This document shows, piece after piece, positions 9,177-18,219 of a DNA stretch of 64,000 nucleotides. The position numbers and the translations under genes are program-made. Origin of the DNA: Roseateles toxinivorans. Lineage in GTDB: Bacteria; Pseudomonadota; Gammaproteobacteria; Burkholderiales; Burkholderiaceae_C. Under the pieces are notes generated by a model. That model saw only the letters and a program-made list of their open reading frames with translations. It was not told where the DNA came from and made no database searches. How positions within the stretch are numbered: position 1 is the first letter of the stretch; each line of letters begins with the position of its first letter. The stretch spans positions 62,001-126,000 of the forward strand of contig NZ_SNXS01000003.1 of the NCBI RefSeq assembly GCF_004362525.1. Reading direction: 5' to 3'.

Positions 9177-9284
9177 CAGCGGCGAGGGCGTGCCGGCCGC
9201 TGCGGGCTGAAGCCTTGTCCGGCCCTGGACGGACCGGACTCCGGCTTCTTCATGCCCGCTGCGGCCGGCACGCCCTCGCCGCTG
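9177..9284. repeat. Long inverted repeat IR1 (24-bp perfect arms)
   Basis: The left arm 9177-9200 (CAGCGGCGAGGGCGTGCCGG plus CCGC) is the exact complement of the right arm 9261-9284. Inside, pairing goes on with gaps, for example GCGGGC with GCCCGC, GAAGCC-type blocks, and GTCCGG (9217-9222) with CCGGAC (9234-9239). There is no T-run at either side, so this looks like a palindromic repeat and not an intrinsic terminator. Confidence 0.85.
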
Positions 9285-9316
9285 CTGCAACCGGTATGCC
9301 CCGTGCGCCCTGCTCT

Positions 9317-9455
9317 GGGGTGGCGGCCACCAACGCATCCGCAGAGGGGATGGGGGGCCGGCCACGGCGGGCATAAAGAAGCTGAAGGTCCGTCCGCGAG
9401 GACGGGCCCAAGCTTCAGCCCGCAGTGGGCGGCCCCCCGTCCTCTCTGCCACCCC
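9317..9455. repeat. Long inverted repeat IR2 (imperfect arms)
   Basis: Outer arms GGGGTGGC (9317-9324) and GCCACCCC (9448-9455) enclose a long imperfect stem. It pairs GAGGGGATGGGGGGCCG with CGGCCCCCCGTCCTCTC-type sequence and GAAGCTGAAG with CTTCAGCTT-type sequence, closing on GGTCCGTCCGCGAGGACGGGCC. It resembles IR1 in order of blocks, which suggests two diverged units of one element. Confidence 0.75.
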
Positions 9456-9494
9456 AATGCGGCGACAAGCAAAGCACAGCCGAGCCGTTTCATC

Positions 9495-10589
9495 TCATAT
9501 CCCCAGCAGATTGAAGACGACCGAGAACAGTGCGTCGGCGACGATCACCAGGAAGATGCCCTGCACCACGCTGAGCGTGGTCTGGCGCCCGACGCTGTCG
9601 GCGCTGCCGCGGGTGCGAAAGCCCTGGAAGCAGCCGATCAGCGCGATGATCAAGGCAAATACCAGCGACTTGCCGATGCCGATCAACAGTGTTGGCCCCT
9701 GCATCTCGGTGCCGAAGCGGGCCAGGAACTCGTGAAAGCCGATGCCCAGCTGCGAGCGCGCCATCACCATGCCGCCAAACACGCCGGCGATGTCGGCAAA
9801 CACGGTCAGCAGCGGCAGGGCGATGGCCAGGGCCAGCAGCTTGGGCAGCACCAGCAGCTCGATCGGGGCGATGTCCAGGGTGCGCATCGCATCGATCTCC
9901 TCGGTCACCACCATCGTGCCGATCTGCGCCGCATAGGCCGAGCCGGAGCGGCCGGCGATGATGATGGCGCTGATCAGCGGCGCGAACTCGCGCAGCATCG
10001 CGTAACCGACAAGATCGACGACAAAGATGTTGGCGCCATAGTGGCGCAACTGATTGGCGCCCTGGTAGGCCACCACGACGCCGATCAGGAAGGAGGTCAG
10101 CCCGATGATGGGCAGTGCATTGAAGCCGTCGATCTCGATCTGGCGCAGCAGCGCACGCCAGCGCATCCGGCGGGGATGCCGCAGCAGCCCCAGACCTGCC
10201 ACGGCCGCCTCGCCGACGAAATGCAGCAGCGCCCAGGCCTGCTCGCCGGCCGCCGCAGCGCTGCGGCCGGTGCGCTCCAGCAGGCCATGGCGGGGCGGCT
10301 GAGACAGGGGCTCGACGGCATGGCCGGCCACCCGCTCCAGCAGGGCCAGCAGGCGCGGCGGCCAGTGCTCCGGTTTGGCACTGGCGTCGTGGCTGCTCAG
10401 CCAGCGCTGCAGGACCCAGGCGCCAGCGCTGTCCATTGCCTCCAGCTTCTCGCCGTCCAGCACCTGGGGGCCGCTGTTGCAGGCCAGGGTCTGCAGCTGA
10501 GTTGGCCAACTGCCCAGGCCGTGCACGGTCCAGCTGCCCGACAGCGCCCAGGCGCCGTCGCTTGCCGCCTTGAGTTCTGCCGGCTGCAT
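9495..10589 (-). CDS. STAS-MlaE fusion: MCE-system ABC permease
   Basis: The protein has 364 residues. The first 75 residues look like an MlaB/STAS domain (VLDGEKLEAMDSAGAWVLQ near 42-60), and the rest is an MlaE permease with GLTSFLIGVVVAYQGANQL near 140 and EEIDAMRTLDIAPIELLVLP near 215. In the classic Mla system the STAS protein is separate; this fused form is common next to MCE loci. It has about five membrane helices in the inner membrane. The ATG at 10589 shares one base with the stop of the DUF2630 gene (TGATG), giving translational coupling. Confidence 0.9.
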   Translation of the reverse strand: MQPAELKAASDGAWALSGSWTVHGLGSWPTQLQTLACNSGPQVLDGEKLEAMDSAGAWVLQRWLSSHDASAKPEHWPPRLLALLERVAGHAVEPLSQPPRHGLLERTGRSAAAAGEQAWALLHFVGEAAVAGLGLLRHPRRMRWRALLRQIEIDGFNALPIIGLTSFLIGVVVAYQGANQLRHYGANIFVVDLVGYAMLREFAPLISAIIIAGRSGSAYAAQIGTMVVTEEIDAMRTLDIAPIELLVLPKLLALAIALPLLTVFADIAGVFGGMVMARSQLGIGFHEFLARFGTEMQGPTLLIGIGKSLVFALIIALIGCFQGFRTRGSADSVGRQTTLSVVQGIFLVIVADALFSVVFNLLGI

Positions 10590-10822
10590 CAGCCCTTGTA
10601 GGTTTCGACCGTCAGCACATCGCGGATCGCGGCTTCGGCCGGGTCGTCGCCGAACTCGCGCTTGGCGCGGCGCTGGCGCAGCAGGTCCCAGCACTGGTCC
10701 AGCTGTTCGGCCAAGTGGCGCAGGCGCTCGGCATGCTGGTCGCGTGCGGCGTGATCGTCGCGCAGCCGGTGTTCCTCGTCCACCAGGGCGGTGATGTGTT
10801 CAAGGATCTTCTTGTCGCTCAT
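10589..10822 (-). CDS. DUF2630 family small protein
   Basis: The 77-residue protein is helical and charged, with the family blocks ILEHITALVDEEHRLR near the start and LDQCWDLLRQRRAKREFGDD at 41-60. DUF2630 has no known function. It is the first gene of the MCE operon by position and coupling, which is unusual and may simply supply the promoter. The ATG at 10822 was chosen by fit to family length; the open frame extends far upstream without family similarity. The operator-like site b lies 46 bp upstream. Confidence 0.85.
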   Translation of the reverse strand: MSDKKILEHITALVDEEHRLRDDHAARDQHAERLRHLAEQLDQCWDLLRQRRAKREFGDDPAEAAIRDVLTVETYKG

Positions 10823-10868
10823 GGTGGGGCCCCTGCAAAGCTGCAGCTTGGCCGACTGCGGATGGACT

Positions 10869-10890
10869 GTCTGTATGCCAGCGCACCGAC
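10869..10890. promoter_or_regulatory. Candidate Crp/Fnr-type operator, site b
   Basis: GTCTGTATGCCAGCGCACCGAC matches 16 of 18 fixed positions of GTCTGTnCGC-N2-GCGnACAGAC. It lies in the 144-bp divergent region between the DUF2630/MCE operon (start 10822) and the exported-protein gene (start 10967) and could serve both. Confidence 0.5.
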
Positions 10891-10966
10891 GGATGAAGTT
10901 CTGGCGCGCAGGCTGTGACATTCGGGCGTGACTCGCCTCAATCAAGCACATTTCGCAGGAGCCTCC

Positions 10967-11806
10967 ATGCCACTCAGCGCTCTCACTCGCAAGCGGGGCT
11001 TGGCGTCCCACCCACTGGCCAAGCTGGCTTGGGCCCTTGGGCTGGCGCTGCTGCTGGGCCAGGCGCCCGCCGCGCAGGCCCAGGTCAATGTCGGCATCGG
11101 CATACAGCTGCCCGGCGTGGACATCGGCATCAATATGCCCAGCTACCCCCGCATGATGGCCGTGCCCGGCTATCCGGTCTATTACGCGCCGGGGGCGAAC
11201 TCGAACTATTTCTTCTACGAGGGGCAGTACTGGGTCTATCAGAACGACGACTGGTACGAGAGCGTCTGGTATGACGGCCCCTGGCGCCGCGTGGACCGGG
11301 ATGTGGTGCCGGTATTCGTGCTGCGCGTGCCGGTGCGCTACTACCGCCAGCCCCCGCCGTACTTCCGCGGCTGGCGTGCCGACGCGCCGCCGCGCTGGGG
11401 CGATCACTGGGGCCCGGACTGGGCGCAGCAGCGGCGCGGCTGGGACCAGTGGAACCATCGCACGCCGCCGCGCGCCACGCCGCTGCCGGTCTATCAGCGC
11501 CCCTACTCGGGCGAGCGCTACCCCCGTGCGGCCGAGCAGCAGGAGAACATCCGCTCGCGCCATGAGCGCGCGCCCCAGCCCAGCGTGACGAGACCTGTGG
11601 ACATGCCGCGCAGCCAACCGGGCGAGCCGACCCGGCGTGGCAATGCGCAGCCGGAAAGGCAAGTCCGGCCTGAAGCAGCAACCCGGCCTCCGCAGGCCCA
11701 TACGCCCGCCGCAGAGCGTGGCCGGGACCGTGATCGCGACGACAAGGGCGGTGCGCAGAACCGTGGCCGGGACAAGGATGACGAGAAGGGCGGACGCGGC
11801 AAGTAG
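10967..11806 (+). CDS. Exported Tyr/Trp-rich protein with basic disordered tail
   Basis: The 279-residue protein has a Sec signal peptide ending near APAAQAQ (about residue 39). The mature part is rich in Tyr and Trp: YYAPGANSNYFFYEGQYWVY near 75-94 and WYDGPWRRV near 102, then VPVRYYRQPPPYFRGW near 120. After residue 190 it becomes disordered, ending in Arg/Asp/Lys/Gly repeats (RGRDRDRDDKGG). Similar exported proteins are common in Burkholderiales but have no known function. The ATG at 10967 was chosen for its GCAGGAG ribosome site and signal peptide; an in-frame GTG at 10928 is less likely. Confidence 0.75.
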   Translation: MPLSALTRKRGLASHPLAKLAWALGLALLLGQAPAAQAQVNVGIGIQLPGVDIGINMPSYPRMMAVPGYPVYYAPGANSNYFFYEGQYWVYQNDDWYESVWYDGPWRRVDRDVVPVFVLRVPVRYYRQPPPYFRGWRADAPPRWGDHWGPDWAQQRRGWDQWNHRTPPRATPLPVYQRPYSGERYPRAAEQQENIRSRHERAPQPSVTRPVDMPRSQPGEPTRRGNAQPERQVRPEAATRPPQAHTPAAERGRDRDRDDKGGAQNRGRDKDDEKGGRGK

Positions 11807-11817
11807 GTCCGGCCGTC

Positions 11818-12681
11818 TCAGGGCTGAAGCCGCAGCTCCTTGCGCTTCATGCTCAGGTAGTCGTCGCGCTCCATCTCATGCAGCTGCAGCGCATAGCGCT
11901 CGGTGGCGTCGAACCAGGCTGCCAGGCGCTGCCCGGTGCGCGTCGCCGCCGGAGCGGACAGGCTGTCCATATAGGCGCCCAGGGCCAGGTAGTGCCGCAT
12001 CGTGTTGCGCTCGATCGCCGCGCGCAGGCCGTCGATAGGCCGGGGCGGCGCACCGGCTCGCGCGGGGGCCCGGCTGAAGCCGATCTTGCCGCGGCCGGCC
12101 AGGCTCAGATAGGTCTGCATTGCCAGCCGTGCCGGCAGGCCGTAGCCATAGGCATAGCTGAAGTGCACAAAGGACTGCCCGTCCTCCGTCGGCACCGCTT
12201 CCAGCAGGATGCGGTACTGGCGTGTGCCCAGCGGGCCGTTGGCGGCCTTCATCTCGATGCGCAGGTAGTCGGGGCTGTCGCTGGGCACCTGATAGTCCAG
12301 ATTCAGGCGCAGGGTGCTGGCCAGGGGCAGGGCATAGCGCGGGCCGAAGTGCAGCGCCAGCACCCCGGGTGCGGGCTCGCAGTGCTTGATATTGATCTGC
12401 AGCATCAGCAACTCACACCATTGCGCGGCCTGGGTCAGTGAAGCGCGCAACGCGGCAAAGGGGTAGGGCAGCAGCGCATGCACATCGCCGCTGAGTTCGC
12501 CTTCGCGCTCCTGCGACTCCAGCCACAACGGCTGCTGAAAGTCATTGTGGCGAAGCGCCTCTGCCAGGGTGCGCTGGCTTCGGTGTAGCGCCTGTGCGGC
12601 ATCGCCGCCCGCCGCCTCGGAGGCAGCCGCTCCCCCGGCGCTCAGCAGTGCCGCCAGCAGCAGCGCGAGGTGACCCCTCAC
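11818..12681 (-). CDS. Exported protein of unknown function, coupled to a ParS/MbcA-like gene
   Basis: The 287-residue protein begins with a signal peptide (VRGHLALLLAALLSAGGAAAS). I do not recognise the family. The body has several predicted beta-strand stretches (LALHFGPRYALPLASTLRLN near 130-150; QRYRILLEAVP-type block near 175; FVHFSYAYGYG near 190) and a helical C-terminus with ATERYALQLHEME. This could be a lipid- or ligand-binding periplasmic domain, but that is only a guess. Start: the GTG at 12681 overlaps the TGA of the upstream gene (GTGA), and the region before it lacks coding features. Confidence 0.7.
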   Translation of the reverse strand: MRGHLALLLAALLSAGGAAASEAAGGDAAQALHRSQRTLAEALRHNDFQQPLWLESQEREGELSGDVHALLPYPFAALRASLTQAAQWCELLMLQINIKHCEPAPGVLALHFGPRYALPLASTLRLNLDYQVPSDSPDYLRIEMKAANGPLGTRQYRILLEAVPTEDGQSFVHFSYAYGYGLPARLAMQTYLSLAGRGKIGFSRAPARAGAPPRPIDGLRAAIERNTMRHYLALGAYMDSLSAPAATRTGQRLAAWFDATERYALQLHEMERDDYLSMKRKELRLQP

Positions 12682-13196
12682 CCGGCCGCGATGAAGCGGT
12701 CGGCCCGCGCCGCGCCGAGTACCGCGTTCAGGTTCGACTCCAGCAGATCCACCGGCCGGCGACCTTGCAGCCAGGCCGTGGGGCGGGCGAACCAGGCCGC
12801 ACGCGTCCAGCCGTCGAAATCGTTGGAGAGCTCCTCCAGCACGGCGTGCGGCCCGCGCTTGATCGACAGGTCGGCGAGGTCGAACTGGAACATCGGTATC
12901 CACAGACAATGGCGCCAGCGGAAGCCGAACACCGCGCCCTCGGCCATCAGCTCCGGCAAGGTGGCGCCGTCGGCGCTGCGCCGGTACTCCAACAGGCGCG
13001 CCAGGTCATCGGCGCGTGCCGTTCCGCCGGTGGCCCGGAAGGCCGCCTGCAGCCCGATGAAGCCCAGGCTCGAGGGCAGATCGCTGATCTGCTCCTCCGG
13101 CGCCGCCAGGCCCGGTGTGAACCAGCGCCCGGGTGGCGCCTCAGACGGAGCCGCGCCCCAAGCCACCGCCTTCAAACCCGTTGTCGTGGTGCGCAT
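12678..13196 (-). CDS. MbcA/ParS/Xre-type (DUF2384-like) protein
   Basis: The 172-residue protein ends with WLQGRRPVDLLESNLNAVLG, the typical toxin-binding block of Xre/MbcA/ParS antitoxins, where a Trp-Leu-x-Gly-x-x-Pro motif is conserved. The middle holds FGFRWRHCLWIPMFQFDLAD (about 90-109), a block often seen in stand-alone proteins of this family. No RES-domain toxin is adjacent; the partner gene downstream encodes an exported protein, so a toxin-antitoxin role is doubtful. The ATG at 13196 sits 54 bp after operator-like site f. Confidence 0.6.
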   Translation of the reverse strand: MRTTTTGLKAVAWGAAPSEAPPGRWFTPGLAAPEEQISDLPSSLGFIGLQAAFRATGGTARADDLARLLEYRRSADGATLPELMAEGAVFGFRWRHCLWIPMFQFDLADLSIKRGPHAVLEELSNDFDGWTRAAWFARPTAWLQGRRPVDLLESNLNAVLGAARADRFIAAG

Positions 13197-13250
13197 CTTC
13201 AGACCTCCGCAGGCTATCGATGTGCCTTTGTAAAGCCATCGCCGGCAACG

Positions 13251-13272
13251 GTCTGTGCGCTCGCCAACAAAG
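13251..13272. promoter_or_regulatory. Candidate Crp/Fnr-type operator, site f
   Basis: GTCTGTGCGCTCGCCAACAAAG matches 15 of 18 fixed positions of the shared palindrome; the left half is perfect. It lies upstream of the minus-strand gene starting at 13196. Confidence 0.42.
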
Positions 13273-13282
13273 CCTTGAGGCC

Positions 13283-13585
13283 CTAGCGTGACCCTCGTGC
13301 CATCCAGGCCAGGATGGCGATGGCCGATTCGTCCGACACCATCTGGTGCCCGTGGATGGTCTTGCCTTCGCGCATTTCCTTGAGCAGGTGCTGCAGCGCC
13401 TCGGGGCTGTCGCCCTTGCGCTGCAACTTGGCGCTCAGGCCCTGCAGGCCCGGGGCCGACTTGGCTGCCGGGCCGTGGCAGTTCATGCAGCCATGGTCGG
13501 CGGCGAGCTGCCCGCCATCGCTGGCGCCAGCGGGCAGGCTCAGCAGGGTGCCAAGCATCAGTGAGGCAATCGGCCGAATTGACAT
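13283..13585 (-). CDS. Small monohaem c-type cytochrome
   Basis: The 100-residue precursor has a signal peptide ending near LPAGAS and a single haem site CMNCH at about residues 33-37. The likely axial Met lies in GHQMVSDESAIAILAWMARG near the end. Size and pattern fit class I cytochromes that act as periplasmic electron carriers. Start: the ATG at 13585 (MSIRPIASL) was chosen over an in-frame start ten codons upstream because it begins directly with a signal peptide. Confidence 0.88.
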   Translation of the reverse strand: MSIRPIASLMLGTLLSLPAGASDGGQLAADHGCMNCHGPAAKSAPGLQGLSAKLQRKGDSPEALQHLLKEMREGKTIHGHQMVSDESAIAILAWMARGSR

Positions 13586-13602
13586 GGTGGCTCCGTTTGC
13601 GC

Positions 13603-13624
13603 CTGTGTTCGCCAACGCACGGAA
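13603..13624. promoter_or_regulatory. Candidate Crp/Fnr-type operator, site g (weak)
   Basis: CTGTGTTCGCCAACGCACGGAA matches 13 of 18 fixed positions. It lies between the divergent cytochrome c (13585) and collagen-like (13690) genes. On its own it would not be convincing; the location supports it. Confidence 0.28.
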
Positions 13625-13689
13625 CTATTTCCCCAGTCGGCATAGGCTGTGACCATCTTGTACCAAACCTCAACCACCAAGGATTTGCG

Positions 13690-13995
13690 ATGAATCATTC
13701 GATGCTTGTTTCCGCACTGCTGCTGTCGCTGGGCCTTGCCGCCTGCGACAAGCCGACTGTCGTCAATGTGCCGCCGGCACCGGTGGCAACTCCTGTCCCC
13801 GGCCCGGCAGGCCCTCCCGGCGTTCCGGGCACCCAGGGCGAACAGGGTACACAAGGCACCCAAGGTACCCAGGGCACTCAAGGCACACAGGGCGCACAAG
13901 GGACTCAGGGCTATGACGGCAACAAGGGTGATACCGGCAGAACCGGTGGCACGACCGTGATCGTGGTGCCGCCGGCATCGTCGCCGTCGAACTGA
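13690..13995 (+). CDS. Collagen-like lipoprotein
   Basis: The 101-residue precursor has a lipoprotein signal, LLSLGLAAC (Cys about residue 19). A Pro-rich linker leads into 16 uninterrupted Gly-X-Y triplets from GPAGPPGVP to GDTGRT, most of them Gly-Thr-Gln, then a short Val/Pro/Ser tail. Such proteins form collagen-like triple helices on the outside or in the periplasm of bacteria; the role here is unknown. The nine-base DNA repeats make it prone to length change. The short DUF3309 gene follows 19 bp downstream, so the two are likely one unit. Confidence 0.85.
   Translation: MNHSMLVSALLLSLGLAACDKPTVVNVPPAPVATPVPGPAGPPGVPGTQGEQGTQGTQGTQGTQGTQGAQGTQGYDGNKGDTGRTGGTTVIVVPPASSPSN
13828..13908 (+). 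repeat. Tandem 9-bp repeat coding for Gly-Thr-Gln
   Basis: Nine in-frame 9-bp units encode GTQ, GEQ, five GTQ, GAQ and GTQ. The units differ at wobble positions (for example GGTACACAA, GGCACCCAA, GGTACCCAG), so the array is old enough to have diverged or is selected against slippage. Confidence 0.9.
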
Positions 13996-14014
13996 TCGTC
14001 AACAAGGAGACATC

Positions 14015-14173
14015 ATGAGTCTTGCCACCATCCTGCTGATTGTTCTGGTCCTGATGCTGATCGGGTCTTTTCCGGCCTGGCCGCACAGCCGCGGCTGGGG
14101 CTACGGCCCCACCGGGGGGCTGGGGCTGATCGTCGTGATCCTGCTCGTGTTGCTGCTTTTGGGCCGGATCTGA
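14015..14173 (+). CDS. DUF3309 family small membrane protein
   Basis: The 52-residue protein reads MSLATILLIVLVLMLIGSFP, a short AWPHSRGWGYGPTGG turn, then a second hydrophobic helix ending LLLLGRI. This is the exact layout of DUF3309: two membrane helices joined by a Trp/Gly/Tyr-rich turn. Function is unknown; members are often stress induced. Ribosome site AAGGAG lies seven bases before the ATG. It sits between the collagen-like and the fatty-acid-hydroxylase-like genes on the same strand. Confidence 0.88.
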   Translation: MSLATILLIVLVLMLIGSFPAWPHSRGWGYGPTGGLGLIVVILLVLLLLGRI

Positions 14174-14203
14174 CCCACGCAGCTTGAATCATCAAGGGAC
14201 CGC

Positions 14204-14776
14204 ATGGGCTGGTTTTCGATGGAACACGGAAGTACCGCCTACCGTGCCGACTTCGCCCTGTATGGCGGTGCGTCGGCGGCCCTGGCCGGCTTCTTGATGC
14301 TGGCCGGTCCGCCGGCACAGCGCCTGCCACTGCTGGCACTGGCGCTTTTGGGCCTGGCCGGCTGGAGCTTGGTCGAGTATGTGCTGCACCGCTTCGTGCT
14401 GCATGGCTTGCGGCCCTTCAGCACCTGGCATGCTGAACACCACCGCCGACCGACGGCGCTGATCTGCACGCCGACGGTGCTGAGCGGCAGCCTGATCGCC
14501 GCCCTGGTCTTCATGCCCGCGCTGTTGCTGGGTGATGTGTGGCGGGCCTGCGCCGTGACCTGGGGGCTGCTGACCGGCTATCTGGTCTACACCATCACCC
14601 ATCATGTGATGCACCATGGTCGCAGCGAGCGTGCATGGATAGTGCGCCGCAAGCGCTGGCATGCGCTGCACCACGGCAGTCCGCAGGAGCCGATCCTGGA
14701 GCGTGGTCGCTACGGCGTGACCAGTGGCTTCTGGGATCGGGTGTTCCGCACGGCGGGGTCCGGCCTGTCCCGCTGA
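14204..14776 (+). CDS. Fatty acid hydroxylase / sterol desaturase superfamily membrane protein
   Basis: The 190-residue protein has four likely membrane helices and the His clusters of the di-iron family: HRFVLH (62-67), HAEHH (76-80), HHVMHH (about 131-136) and WHALHHG (about 152-158). These bind two irons that hydroxylate or desaturate lipid chains. The exact substrate is unknown. It starts with ATG at 14204, 30 bp after the DUF3309 gene, probably in one transcript with it. Confidence 0.85.
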   Translation: MGWFSMEHGSTAYRADFALYGGASAALAGFLMLAGPPAQRLPLLALALLGLAGWSLVEYVLHRFVLHGLRPFSTWHAEHHRRPTALICTPTVLSGSLIAALVFMPALLLGDVWRACAVTWGLLTGYLVYTITHHVMHHGRSERAWIVRRKRWHALHHGSPQEPILERGRYGVTSGFWDRVFRTAGSGLSR

Positions 14777-14784
14777 CACGCGAC

Positions 14785-14798
14785 TTGACGCAAGTCAA
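14785..14798. promoter_or_regulatory. FNR/ANR-type box upstream of the exporter operon
   Basis: TTGACGCAAGTCAA is a perfect 5-bp dyad with a 4-bp spacer. It has the spacing of FNR/ANR boxes (TTGAT-N4-ATCAA) with C/G in place of T/A at the fifth position. It lies 84 bp before the proposed start at 14883. Role as an anaerobic activator site is inference. Confidence 0.55.
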
Positions 14799-14882
14799 TC
14801 CGCCGGATCGCCTCTGTCGGCATGCTCGACGCATGTCCCGTGGCTCGCCTGCGGTGCGCCAATTGCCTAGAACTCCGCCATC

Positions 14883-16120
14883 TTGACGATCGCCTCTTTC
14901 TCCGACTCGCTGCGGCGCCATGCGCTCAAGCTTGCCCTCCTGCTGGCCTTGCTGGCGCTTGCGGCGCTGGCCGGGCCGCGCTTGCTGCTCGGGCCCGAGG
15001 TCGCGATGCAGCCCGTGCTGCAACGAGACTTCGTGCAGACCGTTGTCGCCAGTGGGCGCGTGGCCACGCCGCATCGGGCCGATATCGGCGTGCAGATCAC
15101 CGGCACCGTGCGCGCGGTGCCGGTCATCGAAGGCCAGGAGGTGGCGGCCGGCATGCCGCTGATCGAGCTGGAATCGACCGAGTTGCGGGCCCAGCTCAAA
15201 CAGGCCGAGCTGGCCGTCCAGCAGGCCCGTGCCCGGTTGCGCCAACTGCACGAGTTGCAGGCACCGATGGCCGAGCAGGGCCTGCGCCAGGCCCAGGCGA
15301 ATCGACAGGCGGCCGCCCATGCGCTGCTGCGCAGCCATGACCTGAAGGCGCAGGGCTTCATCGGCCAGGCCGCGCTCGACGAGGCGCTGCGCGCCGACCA
15401 GGTGGCCCAGGCCCAGCTGACCAGCGCCAGGCAGCAACTCGACAGTGCGAGGCCGGCCGGCAGTGATGCGGCGATTGCCGAGGCGGCCCTGGCCCAGGCC
15501 CAGGCCGGAGCGGATGCGGCCCGCGCGCGCCTGGCCTATGCCACCGTCAGCGCGCCGTCGGCCGGCACCGTCATCACCCGCAATGTCGAGCCCGGCGATG
15601 TCGTGCAGCCCGGCAAGGTGCTGCTGCTGCTGTCGCCTGCCGGTCGTACCGAGCTGGTGGTGCAGATCGACGAGCGGAATCTGCGACTGCTGCGCCTGGG
15701 CCTGTCCGCCCTGGCCTCGGCGGATGCCTATCCGCAGCAGCGCTTTGAAGCGAGGCTCGACTTCATCAACCCGGCCGTCGACGCGCAGCGCGGCGCGGTC
15801 GAGGTCAGGCTGGGCGTGCCGCAGCCGCCGGCCTATCTGAAGCAGGACATGACGGTGTCGGTGGACATCGAGGTTGCCAGGCGGCCCATGGCGGTGCTGG
15901 TCTCGAACGATGCGCTGCACGAGGCCGATGGCGCTGCGCCCTGGGTGCTGAAGCTGGACGGGCGACATGTGCGGCGCCAGCCGGTCAGGCTGGGCCTGCG
16001 CAGCAGCGGCCTGTCCGAGGTGCTCGAGGGCCTGCGGGCCGGCGACCAGGTGGCGCCGGTGGGGGCCTTGACCATCGTCGATGGCGCGCGTATCCGGCCG
16101 CTGCCCGCGGCCCTGCCGCC

Positions 16121-16124
<4 letters not shown>
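14883..16124 (+). CDS. HlyD/MacA-type periplasmic adaptor of an ABC exporter
   Basis: The 413-residue protein has one N-terminal membrane helix (about 15-35), a biotinyl-lipoyl half near VQITGTVRAVPVIEGQEVAAG, a long coiled-coil hairpin of Gln/Ala/Leu-rich helices (about 95-215) and a second lipoyl half with APSAGTVITRNVEPGDVV (about 222-240). This is the membrane-fusion-protein plan. A stop codon at 14868-14870 in frame and the absence of ATG make TTG at 14883 the likely start, which is weakly supported. The permease gene overlaps its stop (ATGA). No outer-membrane factor gene is adjacent, so it may share one with another system. Confidence 0.85.
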
Positions 16125-17408
<1,284 letters not shown>

Positions 17409-17416
<8 letters not shown>

Positions 17417-18161
17417 GCCGGGGCAGGCCACAAAGCAGGCCGCAAAACAGACCGCAAAACCGGCCGATCAGCCGGTGGTCGTCGAGCTCAAGGGCGTGCG
17501 CAAGTCCTTCAACGTGGGTCTGCCCAACGAGACCGAGGTGCTGCACGGCATCGACCTGACGCTGCGGCGTGGCGAGTTCTGTGCGGTGATGGGGCCGTCG
17601 GGCTCGGGCAAGAGCACCCTGCTGAACATCGTCGGGCTGCTGGACCGGCCCACGCAGGGTCTGCTGAAGGTCTGTGGCGAGGAGACCACGGCGCTGGCCG
17701 ATCATGCGCTGACGCGGCTGCGTGGCCACAGCATCGGCTTTGTGTTCCAGTTTCACAACCTGCTAGGCGCCTTCACCGCGCTGGAAAATGTGCTGATGCC
17801 CCTGCTCGGCGACGCGGGCTTCCCGAACGCGGCCATGGCCGAGCGCGCGGCCGAGCTGCTCGACAGTGTGGGCCTGTCGCCCTGGCGCAACCAGCCTGCG
17901 GGCCTGCTCTCGGGCGGGCAGCAGCAGCGGGTCGCGCTGGCCCGGGCACTGGCCATGAACCCGGCGCTGCTGCTGGCCGACGAGCCCACCGGCAATCTCG
18001 ACACGCAGAGCGCCGATGCGGTGTTCGACCTGCTGCGGCGGGTGAACCGGGAGCAGGGCACCAGCGTGCTGTTCGTCACTCACAATCCGGAGCTGGCCCT
18101 GCGCTGCGACAAGACCATCGAGGTCGTCGATGGCAGAGTGGTGGCACAGGCCGGTGGCTGA
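17409..18161 (+). CDS. LolD/MacB-type ABC transporter ATPase
   Basis: The 250-residue ATPase carries Walker [10 protein letters not shown] (about residues 60-68), signature [15 protein letters not shown] (about 163-177) and Walker [13 protein letters not shown] (about 184-195), all typical of the LolD/FtsE/MacB group. A Lys/Ala/Gln-rich tail of about 20 residues precedes the fold. The start was set at GTG 17409, which overlaps the permease stop by eight bases; an earlier GTG at 17376 is possible. It powers the permease encoded before it. Confidence 0.9.
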
Positions 18162-18219
18162 AGCCGGCCCGGTGTGCCGGCCAGCAGACGCAAGCCGTTC
18201 GAAACCGGAGGCAATGACG

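Larger units (their letters stand above)
9151..9494. other. 344-bp intra-operon spacer made of two inverted repeats
   Basis: No gene is seen between the permease and ATPase genes. Nearly the whole spacer is two successive long inverted repeats (9177-9284 and 9317-9455). Both contain related sub-blocks (GCGGGC, GAAGC/GCTTC and GGTCCG/CGGACC types), as in mosaic palindromic elements. They would form strong RNA hairpins between two genes that must be expressed together. Confidence 0.7.

Noticed and set aside
9252-10601. 449-codon plus-strand frame across the permease gene
   Set aside because: His/Gln-rich shadow of the STAS-MlaE gene, which has clear family motifs on the other strand.
13619-13650. 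GGAACT resembling an ECF sigma -35 upstream of the collagen-like gene
   Set aside because: No convincing -10 partner at the right distance; overlaps the palindrome site g.
13828-13908. Short regular repeats as a CRISPR array
   Set aside because: Units of 9 bp without spacers, in frame inside a collagen-like gene.
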